DNA from: Prosthecobacter sp.
Lineage (GTDB): Bacteria > Verrucomicrobiota > Verrucomicrobiia > Verrucomicrobiales > Verrucomicrobiaceae
Reading direction: 5' to 3'
Assembly: GCF_014879935.1 (NCBI RefSeq)
Contig: NZ_JACSRD010000179.1
Coordinates: 1-64,000 of the forward strand
DNA: 64,000 nucleotides
Part shown: positions 53,279 to 61,222 of the stretch, one piece after another
Layout: every line of letters begins with the position of its first letter
How positions within the stretch are numbered: the stretch's first letter is position 1
Program-made: the position numbers and the translations under genes
Notes under the pieces: generated by a model
Told to the model about the DNA's origin: nothing
The model's database searches: none
Seen by the model: only the letters and a program-made list of their open reading frames with translations

Positions 53279-53719
53279 TCACGCTTTGATCTCAAAGATC
53301 GCCTCGACCTCCACCGCGGCCCCGGTGGGGAGCTGCGCGAAGCCGAGGGCGCTGCGGGCGTGGTAGCCATCGCCTTCCTTGCCGAAGATTTCGTGCAGGA
53401 GGTCGCTGCAGCCGTTGATGACGAGATGCTGGTCGCTGTAGTCGAGCGTGGAGTTCACGCAGCCGAGCACTTTGATGACCTTCAGGCCGTCGAGGGTGCC
53501 ATGGACGTTCCAAACCGAGTTCAGAATCTTCTCGGCGCAGTTTTTCGCCGCCTTGTAACCGTCTTCTGTCGAGACTCCCGCGCCCAGCTTGCCCTTCAGA
53601 TCGCTGACGTGGCCGGAGGTGAGGAGCTGGCTGCCGCTGCGGATGCAGAGGTTCAGATAGCCGGGGGTCTGCTTCGCGAAGGTGATGCCGAGGGATTCTG
53701 CTTTTTGCTGGGGAGTCAT
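53279..53719 (-). CDS. RidA-family protein
   Basis: A 146-residue protein of the YjgF/YER057c/UK114 family. Landmarks are LTSGHVSDLKG, AAKNCAEKILNSVWN, VNSTLDYSDQHLVINGCSDLL and the C-terminal GFAQLPTGAAVEVEAIFEI. RidA proteins hydrolyse reactive enamine or imine intermediates from PLP enzymes. The length suggests the longer subfamily, so deaminase activity toward a specific substrate is uncertain. It lies between the anti-sigma gene and miaB with gaps of about 145 nt on each side. Confidence 0.92.
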   Translation of the reverse strand: MTPQQKAESLGITFAKQTPGYLNLCIRSGSQLLTSGHVSDLKGKLGAGVSTEDGYKAAKNCAEKILNSVWNVHGTLDGLKVIKVLGCVNSTLDYSDQHLVINGCSDLLHEIFGKEGDGYHARSALGFAQLPTGAAVEVEAIFEIKA

Positions 53720-53865
53720 GGTCGGGTGCTGAGTTTCAAGGTTCAGGTTCCAAGTGTTGCCTTGGAGGCGCTTGATAACGGACCTCGCCGATCATTTCCA
53801 TTCTTCAGTTCCCAATTTTCGAGTCCCCTCGCGTAAAGAACGAGGCCGCGCACCTGTCGCTCGTT

Positions 53866-54600
53866 TCAAACAAGACCCAGCAACTGCTTCAGCTCTTTCT
53901 CACTCGCGCTGGTGGCCAGGAGGTAGGTCTGGCGCCCATCACTCCAGCTTGCCATGTGCCAGCGGTCCCGAGTTTCGAGGCGTGGCGGGGTGTGCGGCAC
54001 ATCCGAGGCGTCTGAGGCACCATTGATGACCACCAGGTGCGCCTCTTTGCCGCCATCGAGCTTGAAACAAATGATGGTGGCGGGCCGGCCTGCGACCTGG
54101 ATGCGTTTGCAGCCAAAAGTCGGCCGGCTCGCAATCGTGCCGGGCAGACGGCCAGGGCTGGGTGAGCGGGTGGCTGCCAGCAGCCGTCTCACCTCATCCA
54201 GATTTGGAGCCCGCTGGTCGAGCCGCGCCATGCCGTGCTCCACCTTGATGACGGCGGCGAGGGACTCGGACTGCCAGGCGGGCATGTCCCCATGCACAGG
54301 CAGGAACAGGGTGAAACCAGCCACGACGCATGCTGCGGCGGCGGTGGCGAGTGCCGTCATGGTCCAGCGAAGTCGCCGACGATTCACCGCCGGCTTCACG
54401 TTCCTCAGGATGCTGTCACGAAGGCCAGGCGGTGCGGCCGTGGTGAACGCGGCGGCGACGGATTCATCGAAGGCCGTGCGTTGCGCATGCCATGCGGCGA
54501 GCCGGGCGTCACTCTCCAGCATGGCACGGGCCTCCGGCGACGCGTCCTGCGGCCGGAGCGTCGTGGCGTCGAGTTCGAGTCTGGCTTCTTCGCGTGTCAC
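53866..54600 (-). CDS. Anti-sigma factor-like membrane protein
   Basis: A 244-residue protein with a GTG start at 54600 that overlaps the stop of the upstream sigma gene. The cytoplasmic N-terminal part (1-78) has the features of an anti-sigma domain (EARAMLESDARLAAWHAQRTAFDES, APPGLRDSILRNV in pieces). One transmembrane helix (about 80-100, MTALATAAAACVVAGFTLFL) precedes an extracytoplasmic region with WHMASWSDGRQTYLLATSAS. It probably binds and silences the ECF sigma factor. No zinc HxxxCxxC motif is present. Confidence 0.85.
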   Translation of the reverse strand: MTREEARLELDATTLRPQDASPEARAMLESDARLAAWHAQRTAFDESVAAAFTTAAPPGLRDSILRNVKPAVNRRRLRWTMTALATAAAACVVAGFTLFLPVHGDMPAWQSESLAAVIKVEHGMARLDQRAPNLDEVRRLLAATRSPSPGRLPGTIASRPTFGCKRIQVAGRPATIICFKLDGGKEAHLVVINGASDASDVPHTPPRLETRDRWHMASWSDGRQTYLLATSASEKELKQLLGLV

Positions 54601-55187
54601 GTCTGAAAGGTGGCGGGAATGATGTTTCCCTGAAGTTTGAGGAGGATCTGGCGCAGGTGGTCCTTTCCGCGGGACAGTCGTGACATCACGGTGCCAATGG
54701 GAATGGCGAGCGCCTCGGCGATCTCACGATAGGACAGCTCCTTGAGGTAGAACAGCACGAGCGGGGCGCGGTAATTCGGATCGAGCTGCCCCAGCGCCGT
54801 CTGCAGCGTGGCACTGTCCACGTGGGGGTTTCCGCCTTCGTCGTCCATCTGTGCCGAGCCGTGCAAGTCAGGCTCGAACTCGACCTGCTCATGCTTTTTC
54901 TCCCGCCGGGCGATGCTGAGCCACTCGCGGTAGATCGTGGTGAAGAGCCAGGTCTTGACCTTCGCAGGATCCCGCAGGGTGTGGCCCTTCCTCGCCCACT
55001 GGAGAAAGGTCTGCTGCACGAGGTCCTGCGCCGTGGCCTCCCGGCGGCACATGCTGAGAGCGAAGCGGTGGAGGCCCTCGTAATGGGCGTCCACGATCTG
55101 CTCGAAGCTGGGCACGGCATCAGTCACGCGGCGAGGTATGGGACGGATTGCAGGCAGTTCAATGCCGACTTGGAAGGTGAGCTCCAT
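54597..55187 (-). CDS. ECF-family RNA polymerase sigma factor
   Basis: A 196-residue protein. Region 2 is HRFALSMCRREATAQDLVQQTFLQWARKG and KVKTWLFTTIYREWLSIARR (in parts). Region 4 is YRAPLVLFYLKELSYREIAEALAIPIGTVMSRLSRGKDHL in parts. The gene is directly followed by its predicted anti-sigma factor with a GTGA overlap. Target genes are unknown; it is divergent from mpl across 117 nt. The start at 55187 may be early: a GTG at 55124 would remove 21 residues that precede the domain. Confidence 0.92.
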   Translation of the reverse strand: MELTFQVGIELPAIRPIPRRVTDAVPSFEQIVDAHYEGLHRFALSMCRREATAQDLVQQTFLQWARKGHTLRDPAKVKTWLFTTIYREWLSIARREKKHEQVEFEPDLHGSAQMDDEGGNPHVDSATLQTALGQLDPNYRAPLVLFYLKELSYREIAEALAIPIGTVMSRLSRGKDHLRQILLKLQGNIIPATFQT

Positions 55188-55304
55188 GCATTGGGAGGGA
55201 TCATTTCGGTGTGGGAGAAGCCGGCTGGCGCATTATTCCGGGAAAGCCCCATTTTTTGCGGGCGGGGCCGGAAAGTCCGGTTTATGTGCCGCCCGAAAAC
55301 CGAC

Positions 55305-56690
55305 ATGGCCCTCCCAACCAAACACATCCACTTCATCGGCATCTGCGGCACGGCGATGGGCTCGACCGCAGTCGCGCTGCGGGCGCTCGGCCACACCATC
55401 AGCGGTTCCGATGCACAGGTCTATCCGCCGATGAGCGATGTGCTGCGGAATGCCGGGATCACGGTGACCGAGGGCTACAAACCGGAGAACCTGCCAGCCG
55501 GAGCGGATGTTTATGTCGTCGGAAACGCCATCTCCCGCGGCAATCCGGAGCTGGAGACGCTGCTGGAGAAAAAGCTGCCTTATGTCTCGATGGCGGAGAT
55601 GCTGAAGCGGGAGGTGATCCAGGGCAAACGCAGCTTTGTGGTCAGCGGCACGCACGGCAAAACGACGACGACAACGATGCTGGCGTGGATTTTCGAGCAC
55701 GCCGGCAAGGTTCCCGGCTTCATGATCGGCGGCGTGCCGGAGAACTTCGATTCGGGCGCCCGGTTCACCCACTCTGACCTGTTTGTGATCGAGGGAGACG
55801 AGTACGACACGGCCTACTTCGACAAGCGCAGCAAGTTCCTGCACTACCTGCCGGAATGCGCGATCGTGAACAACATCGAATTCGACCACGCGGACATCTT
55901 CCGCGACCTGGATGACATCCTGCTGAGCTTCCAGCGCTTCCTGAACACCGTGCCGCGCAACGGACTGGTGCTGATCAATGGCGACGATGCGAACTGCCTC
56001 ACCCTGCGTGCCAAATGCCCCGCACCGCTGAAAACGGTGGGATTGGGGCCGGCGTGTGACTTCCGCATCACGATCACCGGCACCACGCCGGACAGCACGC
56101 GGTTCGAGATCAATGGCGACGCGTTCGAGGTGCCGATGATCGGCGAATTCAACGCGCGTAACGCGGCGATGTGTGTCTGTGCGGCGCGTTTTGCGGGATT
56201 GAGCGATGACGAGATCCGCGCCGGTCTGCAAAGCTTCCGTGGCATCCGCCGCCGCCAGCAGGAACGCGGCAGCACCCACGGCATCACGGTGATCGACGAT
56301 TTCGGCCATCACCCCACGGCGATCCGTGAGACCCTGCGCGGCCTGCGGCAGCGCTACCAAGGCCGCCGACTGTGGGCCCTGTTTGAACCGCGCTCAAACA
56401 CCAGCCGCCGCAATGTCCTGCAAAACGAATTGATCGAGGCTTTGACCGAGGCGGACGCCTCCGTGATCGCTGCCGTGGCCAATCCGGAGAAGGTGGCCGC
56501 TGATCAGCGCCTGGACACCGCGAAAGTGGCCGCCGCCGTGACCTCACGCGGCAAACCCTGCTGGTTTGAGGCGAGCACGGACGCGATTGTGAGCCGTTTG
56601 AAGTCCGAAAGCCGCAGCGGCGATGTGATCGTCGTCTTCAGCAACGGCGGCTTTGACGGCATCCACGACAAGCTGCTGAAGGCCCTTTGA
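55305..56690 (+). CDS. mpl: UDP-N-acetylmuramate:L-alanyl-gamma-D-glutamyl-meso-diaminopimelate ligase
   Basis: A 461-residue Mur-family ligase that reattaches recycled murein tripeptide to UDP-MurNAc; E. coli Mpl is 457. Features: HFIGICGTAMGS at the N-terminus, SGSDAQVYPPMSD, the ATP loop SGTHGKTTTT, GEFNARNAAMCVCAA and DDFGHHPTAIRETLRGLR. The start is the ATG at 55305, which precedes the expected LPTKHIHFIGICG; a longer frame upstream is unlikely. It converges 29 nt from the L,D-transpeptidase gene, another peptidoglycan enzyme, which suggests a local wall-recycling theme. Confidence 0.94.
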   Translation: MALPTKHIHFIGICGTAMGSTAVALRALGHTISGSDAQVYPPMSDVLRNAGITVTEGYKPENLPAGADVYVVGNAISRGNPELETLLEKKLPYVSMAEMLKREVIQGKRSFVVSGTHGKTTTTTMLAWIFEHAGKVPGFMIGGVPENFDSGARFTHSDLFVIEGDEYDTAYFDKRSKFLHYLPECAIVNNIEFDHADIFRDLDDILLSFQRFLNTVPRNGLVLINGDDANCLTLRAKCPAPLKTVGLGPACDFRITITGTTPDSTRFEINGDAFEVPMIGEFNARNAAMCVCAARFAGLSDDEIRAGLQSFRGIRRRQQERGSTHGITVIDDFGHHPTAIRETLRGLRQRYQGRRLWALFEPRSNTSRRNVLQNELIEALTEADASVIAAVANPEKVAADQRLDTAKVAAAVTSRGKPCWFEASTDAIVSRLKSESRSGDVIVVFSNGGFDGIHDKLLKAL

Positions 56691-56692
56691 GC

Positions 56693-56706
56693 GGAGCGCC
56701 GGCTCC
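56693..56706. terminator. Short hairpin between convergent mpl and ankyrin-L,D-transpeptidase genes
   Basis: GGAGC (56693-56697) pairs with GCTCC (56702-56706) around GCCG. It lies between the stops of the two convergent genes. The stem is only 5 bp, so it is a weak candidate for a bidirectional terminator. Confidence 0.25.
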
Positions 56707-56719
56707 AGCGATCCGGTCT

Positions 56720-58066
56720 TTAATAGATGATCTGCACCTCGTCTCCGACGGCGACTTGGCCGAAGAACTCCTTCGCCTTCTCATACGGCAGCCGGATGCA
56801 GCCATGCGATGCCGGACGTCCGGTCACATAGCCGCTGTGCAGGCCGATGGCGCCGCAGTTCAGCCGCATGAACCAGGGCATCGCCACGTGGTACAGGGTG
56901 GACGTGTGGCTGCGGTGTTTGTCGGTGATGACATAACGCCCGGCCGGTGTGCCGTAACCCTGTCGGCCGGTGGAGACCATGGTGCTGTTAATGACGCGGC
57001 CTTGCTTGGTCACCCAGGCACGCTGGCTGGATAGATCGACCGTGACCAGCGTGTCGGGCTCGGAATCTGGATCACGCCCCAGGAGGACGCGCATGAGGAA
57101 CAGGTAGCCCTGGGTGGCGGCGAAGTTGATCGGATAGCGGTGATAACGGGTGGTACAGACGCCAGGTCGCGCACCTGCGGCCATCAAAGCGACCGCGCCT
57201 TCGACATCCCCACGAGCCGCGCAGCAAATCAGCGGGGTGACGCCACGGTCGCTCTCCATGGCATTGCGCAGGTCCTTGATCATGCAGCGATCGATCACCG
57301 ACTTGAGCACCGGAGTCTTGAAACGCGTGTTCGGATCGACCCCGCAGTCCAGCAGGGCTTTCAACACCGGCGTGTTGCGACGGAGCGAGGCGACGGCGAT
57401 GGGCGGCTGTTTTTCGTGCGCCGGCTGGTTCATGTCCACGCCAGCGAGGAACAGGACCCGGACGCATTCAGCCCGCCCCATGCGCACAGCGGCACAGAGC
57501 GGCGTATCGCCTCCGAGCGTCATTTCGTGAGGCGAAACTCCCATCGAAATGAGTTTGGCGAGGTGCTCCGGGTCGTCATTGAGCACCGCCTGATAAGCCT
57601 GGGGCAGCGCATCCGTGCGCGGCATCAGCTTTGTCCAATGCTGGTCGATCGGATCAATGATGGGGCGCCAAGGTTGCGGCTTGATGACAACCGGCGCCAC
57701 TTTCTTGGCCGCAGGAACCTTGGCCGCGACCACGGGCTCCGCAGGGACCGGCTTCTTCGGGGCGGGGCTCTGCCTCGCAGCTTCGGCCGCTTTGCGTATC
57801 GCCTCACGCTCGGGGTTTTCCGGCATGCGCGGCGGGACGATCCGGCCCAGACCATCGTCCAAAGGCAGTGACGCGCGAATTTCCGCCGCAGTCTCGCTCA
57901 AATGGCCGGTCCTCACTTGTCCGGCCGCCGCGGCTGGCAGGACGATGTGGCCGGGCCGGAACAATTCATGGTTCTTCAAAAGATGGATGAGGCCGCTGCA
58001 AGCTCCCACGCCCACGACGGGCGGAAGCAAGCAGGCACCAACCATGTTAAGCCATTTCGTTTTCAT
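56720..58066 (-). CDS. Ankyrin-repeat protein with a C-terminal L,D-transpeptidase (YkuD) domain
   Basis: A 448-residue envelope protein: hydrophobic signal/anchor (LLPPVVGVGACSGLIHLL), an Ala/Pro-rich linker, then five or so ankyrin repeats (about 160-320; GVSPHEMTLGGDTPLCAAV, RNTPVLKALLDCGVDPNTR, RGDVEGAVALMAAGARP). The YkuD domain occupies about 335-448, with LVTVDLSSQRAWVTKQG and the catalytic motif GRPASHGCIRLPYEKA (Cys with upstream His in GLHSGYVTG). L,D-transpeptidases form 3-3 cross-links in peptidoglycan or attach proteins to it. The ankyrin part may recruit a partner. It is divergent from the PEP-CTERM protease gene. Confidence 0.9.
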   Translation of the reverse strand: MKTKWLNMVGACLLPPVVGVGACSGLIHLLKNHELFRPGHIVLPAAAAGQVRTGHLSETAAEIRASLPLDDGLGRIVPPRMPENPEREAIRKAAEAARQSPAPKKPVPAEPVVAAKVPAAKKVAPVVIKPQPWRPIIDPIDQHWTKLMPRTDALPQAYQAVLNDDPEHLAKLISMGVSPHEMTLGGDTPLCAAVRMGRAECVRVLFLAGVDMNQPAHEKQPPIAVASLRRNTPVLKALLDCGVDPNTRFKTPVLKSVIDRCMIKDLRNAMESDRGVTPLICCAARGDVEGAVALMAAGARPGVCTTRYHRYPINFAATQGYLFLMRVLLGRDPDSEPDTLVTVDLSSQRAWVTKQGRVINSTMVSTGRQGYGTPAGRYVITDKHRSHTSTLYHVAMPWFMRLNCGAIGLHSGYVTGRPASHGCIRLPYEKAKEFFGQVAVGDEVQIIY

Positions 58067-58161
58067 TTTTGAGTCACAGGCGCGCCATCCATAACAAAAA
58101 TGACTGGAGTGTCGAGCTTCGATTTTGCTTAGCCATCACCGTGCCAGAACACGAGCCGGGA

Positions 58162-58189
58162 TTGATTAAGTGCGGCGTATGAATTTAAA
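58162..58189 (+). promoter_or_regulatory. Weak candidate promoter for the PEP-CTERM protease gene
   Basis: TTGATT (58162-58167) and TTTAAA (58184-58189) are separated by 16 nt, ahead of the ATG at 58241 in the 174-nt gap. Matches to the consensus are partial. Confidence 0.3.
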
Positions 58190-58240
58190 CGATGGCAAAG
58201 GAAATTATGGAAATTCAAACAAGGGATGGGACAGTACTGA

Positions 58241-59242
58241 ATGTTGCGTCGTGGACCCACCCAAATCGCCTCTCGCCCGCGCTTTGCGCTTCTGGTGATG
58301 GCATTGTTCTGCCTGCACGCTGCTGAAAGCCAGGCCGTGCTGTTTTACGACACTGGCGACTACTCCCACAACACCACCGCGCCGACGGGAATCTTCACCG
58401 ATTCCGGATGGCAGTATGAAGGCCTGTATGGCAGCTACCTGGGCACGGCGATCGCGCCGCAGTATTTCATCACAGCCCAGCATTTCGGCACGCAAGGCAC
58501 CACATTCACCCAGAGCGGCATTTTCACCGGCGGGTCTGATGTGACCTACAATGTGGACACGACCGTGAACGCAGGCACCGGCTACTGGGACATCGCGGGC
58601 ACGGATCTGCGCATCTTCAAAATCCAGGAGTCGTTCTCCAGCTACGCACCGCTCTACACCGGCACTCTCGAGCTCGGAATGACGATGGTGACCATGGGAC
58701 GGGGCGGCGCCCGAGGCGCGGAAGTGCTGCTCAACGGCAATCTCCACGGCTGGGAGCCAGAACTGGCTGATGGAACGACGCGCTGGGGCAGCAACACCGT
58801 GAGCGACATCTACTCCAGTGTTCTGGGCGACTTGCTGATGGCCTCGTTCAGCGCCGGCGGCACCAGCGAGGAGGCCACACTCTCCAACGGCGACTCAGGC
58901 GGCGGCGTCTTCGTCAACGACGGCGGCGTGTGGAAGCTGGCAGGCGTCAACTACAGCGTCGATGGCCGCTTTGATTACACTGCGGGCCCCGGAGACGGCT
59001 TTGACGCGGCGCTGTTTGACCGCGGCGGATTTTATCAGGGCTCGGATGCCTTCGGCTGGAGCTTCATCACAGACGACGTCGCGGACAATCCCTCCAACAT
59101 GTTTGCGTCACGCATATCGACCAACGCGACGGCCATCATGGCCATCGCAGTGGTTCCTGAGCCAGGTTCCGTGCTTTTGTTGATGATCGGCTGCGCGTGG
59201 GCGGCGGGCACCCGGAAACGCGGCGTCAACCGGCCGGTTTGA
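58241..59242 (+). CDS. Trypsin-like serine protease with PEP-CTERM signal
   Basis: A 333-residue exported protein: signal peptide (LLVMALFCLHAAESQAV), then a chymotrypsin-fold region. The likely triad is His in FITAQHFG (replacing the usual TAAHC), an Asp in DIAGTDLRIFKI, and Ser in LSNGDSGGGVFV. The C-terminal end carries VVPEPGSVLLLMIGCAW plus TRKRG, a PEP-CTERM sorting signal. Family proteins in this form occur in Planctomycetota and Verrucomicrobiota; the substrate is unknown. Its last 17 bp overlap the 3' end of the convergent PIN-TRAM gene. Confidence 0.85.
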   Translation: MLRRGPTQIASRPRFALLVMALFCLHAAESQAVLFYDTGDYSHNTTAPTGIFTDSGWQYEGLYGSYLGTAIAPQYFITAQHFGTQGTTFTQSGIFTGGSDVTYNVDTTVNAGTGYWDIAGTDLRIFKIQESFSSYAPLYTGTLELGMTMVTMGRGGARGAEVLLNGNLHGWEPELADGTTRWGSNTVSDIYSSVLGDLLMASFSAGGTSEEATLSNGDSGGGVFVNDGGVWKLAGVNYSVDGRFDYTAGPGDGFDAALFDRGGFYQGSDAFGWSFITDDVADNPSNMFASRISTNATAIMAIAVVPEPGSVLLLMIGCAWAAGTRKRGVNRPV

Positions 59243-60254
59243 TCTCCGCAAAGATCAAACGTCCGGCGCTGGTGGGCAGCGTGCCGGAAACCACCACCTC
59301 CACGGTCTGGCCGATCTGCGCGGACGCGTTGTTCACCACGATCATCGTCCCGTCCGGCAGATAGCCGACGGCCTGGTTCTTGTCCTTGCCTGGCTTCGTC
59401 AGTGGCAGCCGCAATTCATCACCGACGCTGAGCTCCGGATGCAACGCCGCAGCGAGCTCATGAAAACTCAGCACCGTGATGCCACGCAGACGGGCCACTT
59501 TGACGAGGTTGTCATCGTTGGTGAGCAGGCGGGCGTTCAGTTCCCGCGCCAGGGTCACCAATTGCACGTCCACCGGGGCGTTTTCGGCACCGGCACTGCC
59601 TTCGTGGATCGAAACGTTCATCTCCGCCGACGAGCGCAGCTTTTCCATCATCGCCAGACCGCGTTTTCCGCGCAGCTCCTTGGAGGATTCGGCGGAATCC
59701 GACAGACGTTGCAGCTCATCGAGCACGAAACGCGGCACCACCACCGCGCCGCTGAGGAATCCGGTGGCCAGCACGCCCGGCAGGCGGCCGTCGATGATCA
59801 CATTGGTGTCCAGCAGCATCGGCTCGCCCTCGGAACCATCACGGCGGAAACGAACGTAGGGAATGAGGAAGGCGAACTGGTCGCGATCACTGCGCAGGGC
59901 AAAGGTGACGCCGAAAAATGCCAGCGTGCCGTAGATGCAGACCTCCACGATGTTTTGCAGTGCCCCGCCGTCCGGATGATTCTGAAAGTAGGCGAGCTGG
60001 AAGACACCGATGCGGGTCAGCAGCCACGCACAAAAAAGGCCGATCGCCAGCCCCAGCGTCGCATGGGAGAAGTCCCGCAGCGTGAAATGCGCCAGCACCG
60101 CGTCCAGGACCATCAGCAGGCCCATGAAGACCGCTCCGCTCACCGCCCCCAGCCATGCCTCCTGCTGGAGGCCGAGGGCGATCGCGATGCCGATGAACAC
60201 CGAGAACGCAAAAAAGAGCGCCCGCACGAGCCGGATGGACCACGATGTCTTCAT
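59226..60254 (-). CDS. PIN-TRAM membrane protein (YacL-like ribonuclease)
   Basis: A 342-residue protein with four N-terminal transmembrane segments (about 10-110, VRALFFAFSVFIGIAIALG onward). A PIN domain follows (about 147-265) with the acidic residues of LDTNVIIDGRLPG, LDELQRLSD and TNDDNLVKVARLRG. A C-terminal TRAM domain ends it (AVGYLPDGTMIVVNNASAQIG). Homologues in Firmicutes and Verrucomicrobiota are membrane-bound nucleases. The start is the ATG at 60254; an in-frame TTG at 60257 would add one residue. It overlaps the protease gene tail at its 3' end. Confidence 0.93.
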   Translation of the reverse strand: MKTSWSIRLVRALFFAFSVFIGIAIALGLQQEAWLGAVSGAVFMGLLMVLDAVLAHFTLRDFSHATLGLAIGLFCAWLLTRIGVFQLAYFQNHPDGGALQNIVEVCIYGTLAFFGVTFALRSDRDQFAFLIPYVRFRRDGSEGEPMLLDTNVIIDGRLPGVLATGFLSGAVVVPRFVLDELQRLSDSAESSKELRGKRGLAMMEKLRSSAEMNVSIHEGSAGAENAPVDVQLVTLARELNARLLTNDDNLVKVARLRGITVLSFHELAAALHPELSVGDELRLPLTKPGKDKNQAVGYLPDGTMIVVNNASAQIGQTVEVVVSGTLPTSAGRLIFAEIKPAG

Positions 60255-60319
60255 CAATCAAGAATGCCGAGGGAATAAGAGCAAATGCCCCGCCGGGCAA
60301 GAATTCTCCCCGGATTTCC

Positions 60320-61147
60320 TCAAGGCGTGAAAGCCATCCCGCCGCGCCGGGTGAACTGCAACTGCACGCCCGCTTCCGCGAAGGCTTCACTCATCCCGCG
60401 TTCGAGCTCGGCCACGCTGCGTCCGTGCAGCACGAACTCACGCACCGCCTGCTCTTCCGTCATGCCTTGCTCCATGGCCCTCATGAGCCCTTTGACCCCC
60501 GCCCCGTCACCATCGTGGTCGAGGAAACTCAGGTAAAAGGTCAGCAGCATGGCCGACACACGGTTCTCATTCGCCGCCGGACCCGTCATGCCCGCCTCCC
60601 AATTCGCAGGCGTCATGGCGAGCAGTTCTCCCACATTCAGCATCGCCAGACGGACAGCCTCACCCATCTGCCGCGCTCCGCGTTCACGCAGGCTTTGGCG
60701 CAATTGCCCGATGATTTGGGCCGGCGAAAGGCCCTGCGCGGCCACCTGGGCAAATTCGGGCGCGTCAGCCAGCAACCACTCAGGCAGGAGCCGGCGTCGG
60801 GCCTTCGGGACTTCCGCAACTTCGGGCACAACGGCCGCTCCATCTGCCGGCTCGCCTTTTTTCATCGCGTAGGCGGCCAGAGGTGACGACTCCGTGGTCT
60901 CCAGCAGCGGTTGCAGACTGCGTGCCTCGACCAACGGTGACTCACGAGTGGCATCGGCCGCACGTGCATGGGGCGATTCGTTTTTCAACCAGACCAGGGC
61001 TGCTGAAACACCCCCCATCGCCACGCAGAGTGTCATCACCCGGAACCACGTGACCGGACGCGATCCACCCCGCCGGCGTCTTCGAGAGACGAGCCCGGCC
61101 TGGTCCACGAGCGCCACGGGCGCATGACATGGGGCATAAGGATGCAT
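60320..61147 (-). CDS. Single-pass membrane protein of unknown function
   Basis: A 275-residue protein. The Arg-rich N-terminal part (SRRRRRGGSRPVTW) precedes a transmembrane helix (about 37-54, VMTLCVAMGGVSAALVWL), then a Pro/Ala-rich segment and a helical C-terminal domain with RQMGEAVRLAMLNVGELLAM, LTFYLSFLDHDGDGAGVKG, EGMTEEQAV-like MEQGMTEEQAVREFVLHG and AFAEAGVQLQFTRRGG. The DHDGDGAG stretch resembles a calcium-binding loop but lacks a complete EF-hand. No homology was recognised. The start is the ATG at 61147; the frame extends upstream only via TTG. Confidence 0.75.
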   Translation of the reverse strand: MHPYAPCHAPVALVDQAGLVSRRRRRGGSRPVTWFRVMTLCVAMGGVSAALVWLKNESPHARAADATRESPLVEARSLQPLLETTESSPLAAYAMKKGEPADGAAVVPEVAEVPKARRRLLPEWLLADAPEFAQVAAQGLSPAQIIGQLRQSLRERGARQMGEAVRLAMLNVGELLAMTPANWEAGMTGPAANENRVSAMLLTFYLSFLDHDGDGAGVKGLMRAMEQGMTEEQAVREFVLHGRSVAELERGMSEAFAEAGVQLQFTRRGGMAFTP

Positions 61148-61222
61148 GACAAGCGGTACTGACCGGGCCAGAGGGCTGATCGTCAAGGCTCGTGAGATAA
61201 GAGTTTCTTCAGAAGGAACCGC

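Noticed and set aside
58162-58180. Possible fourth copy of the leader motif (TTAAGTGC) before the PEP-CTERM protease.
   Set aside because: Only about eight bases match and the GTCGAGGT part is missing; chance is adequate.
60320-61147. EF-hand calcium-binding site in the unknown membrane protein (DHDGDGAG).
   Set aside because: Only part of the loop consensus is present and flanking helices do not fit clearly.
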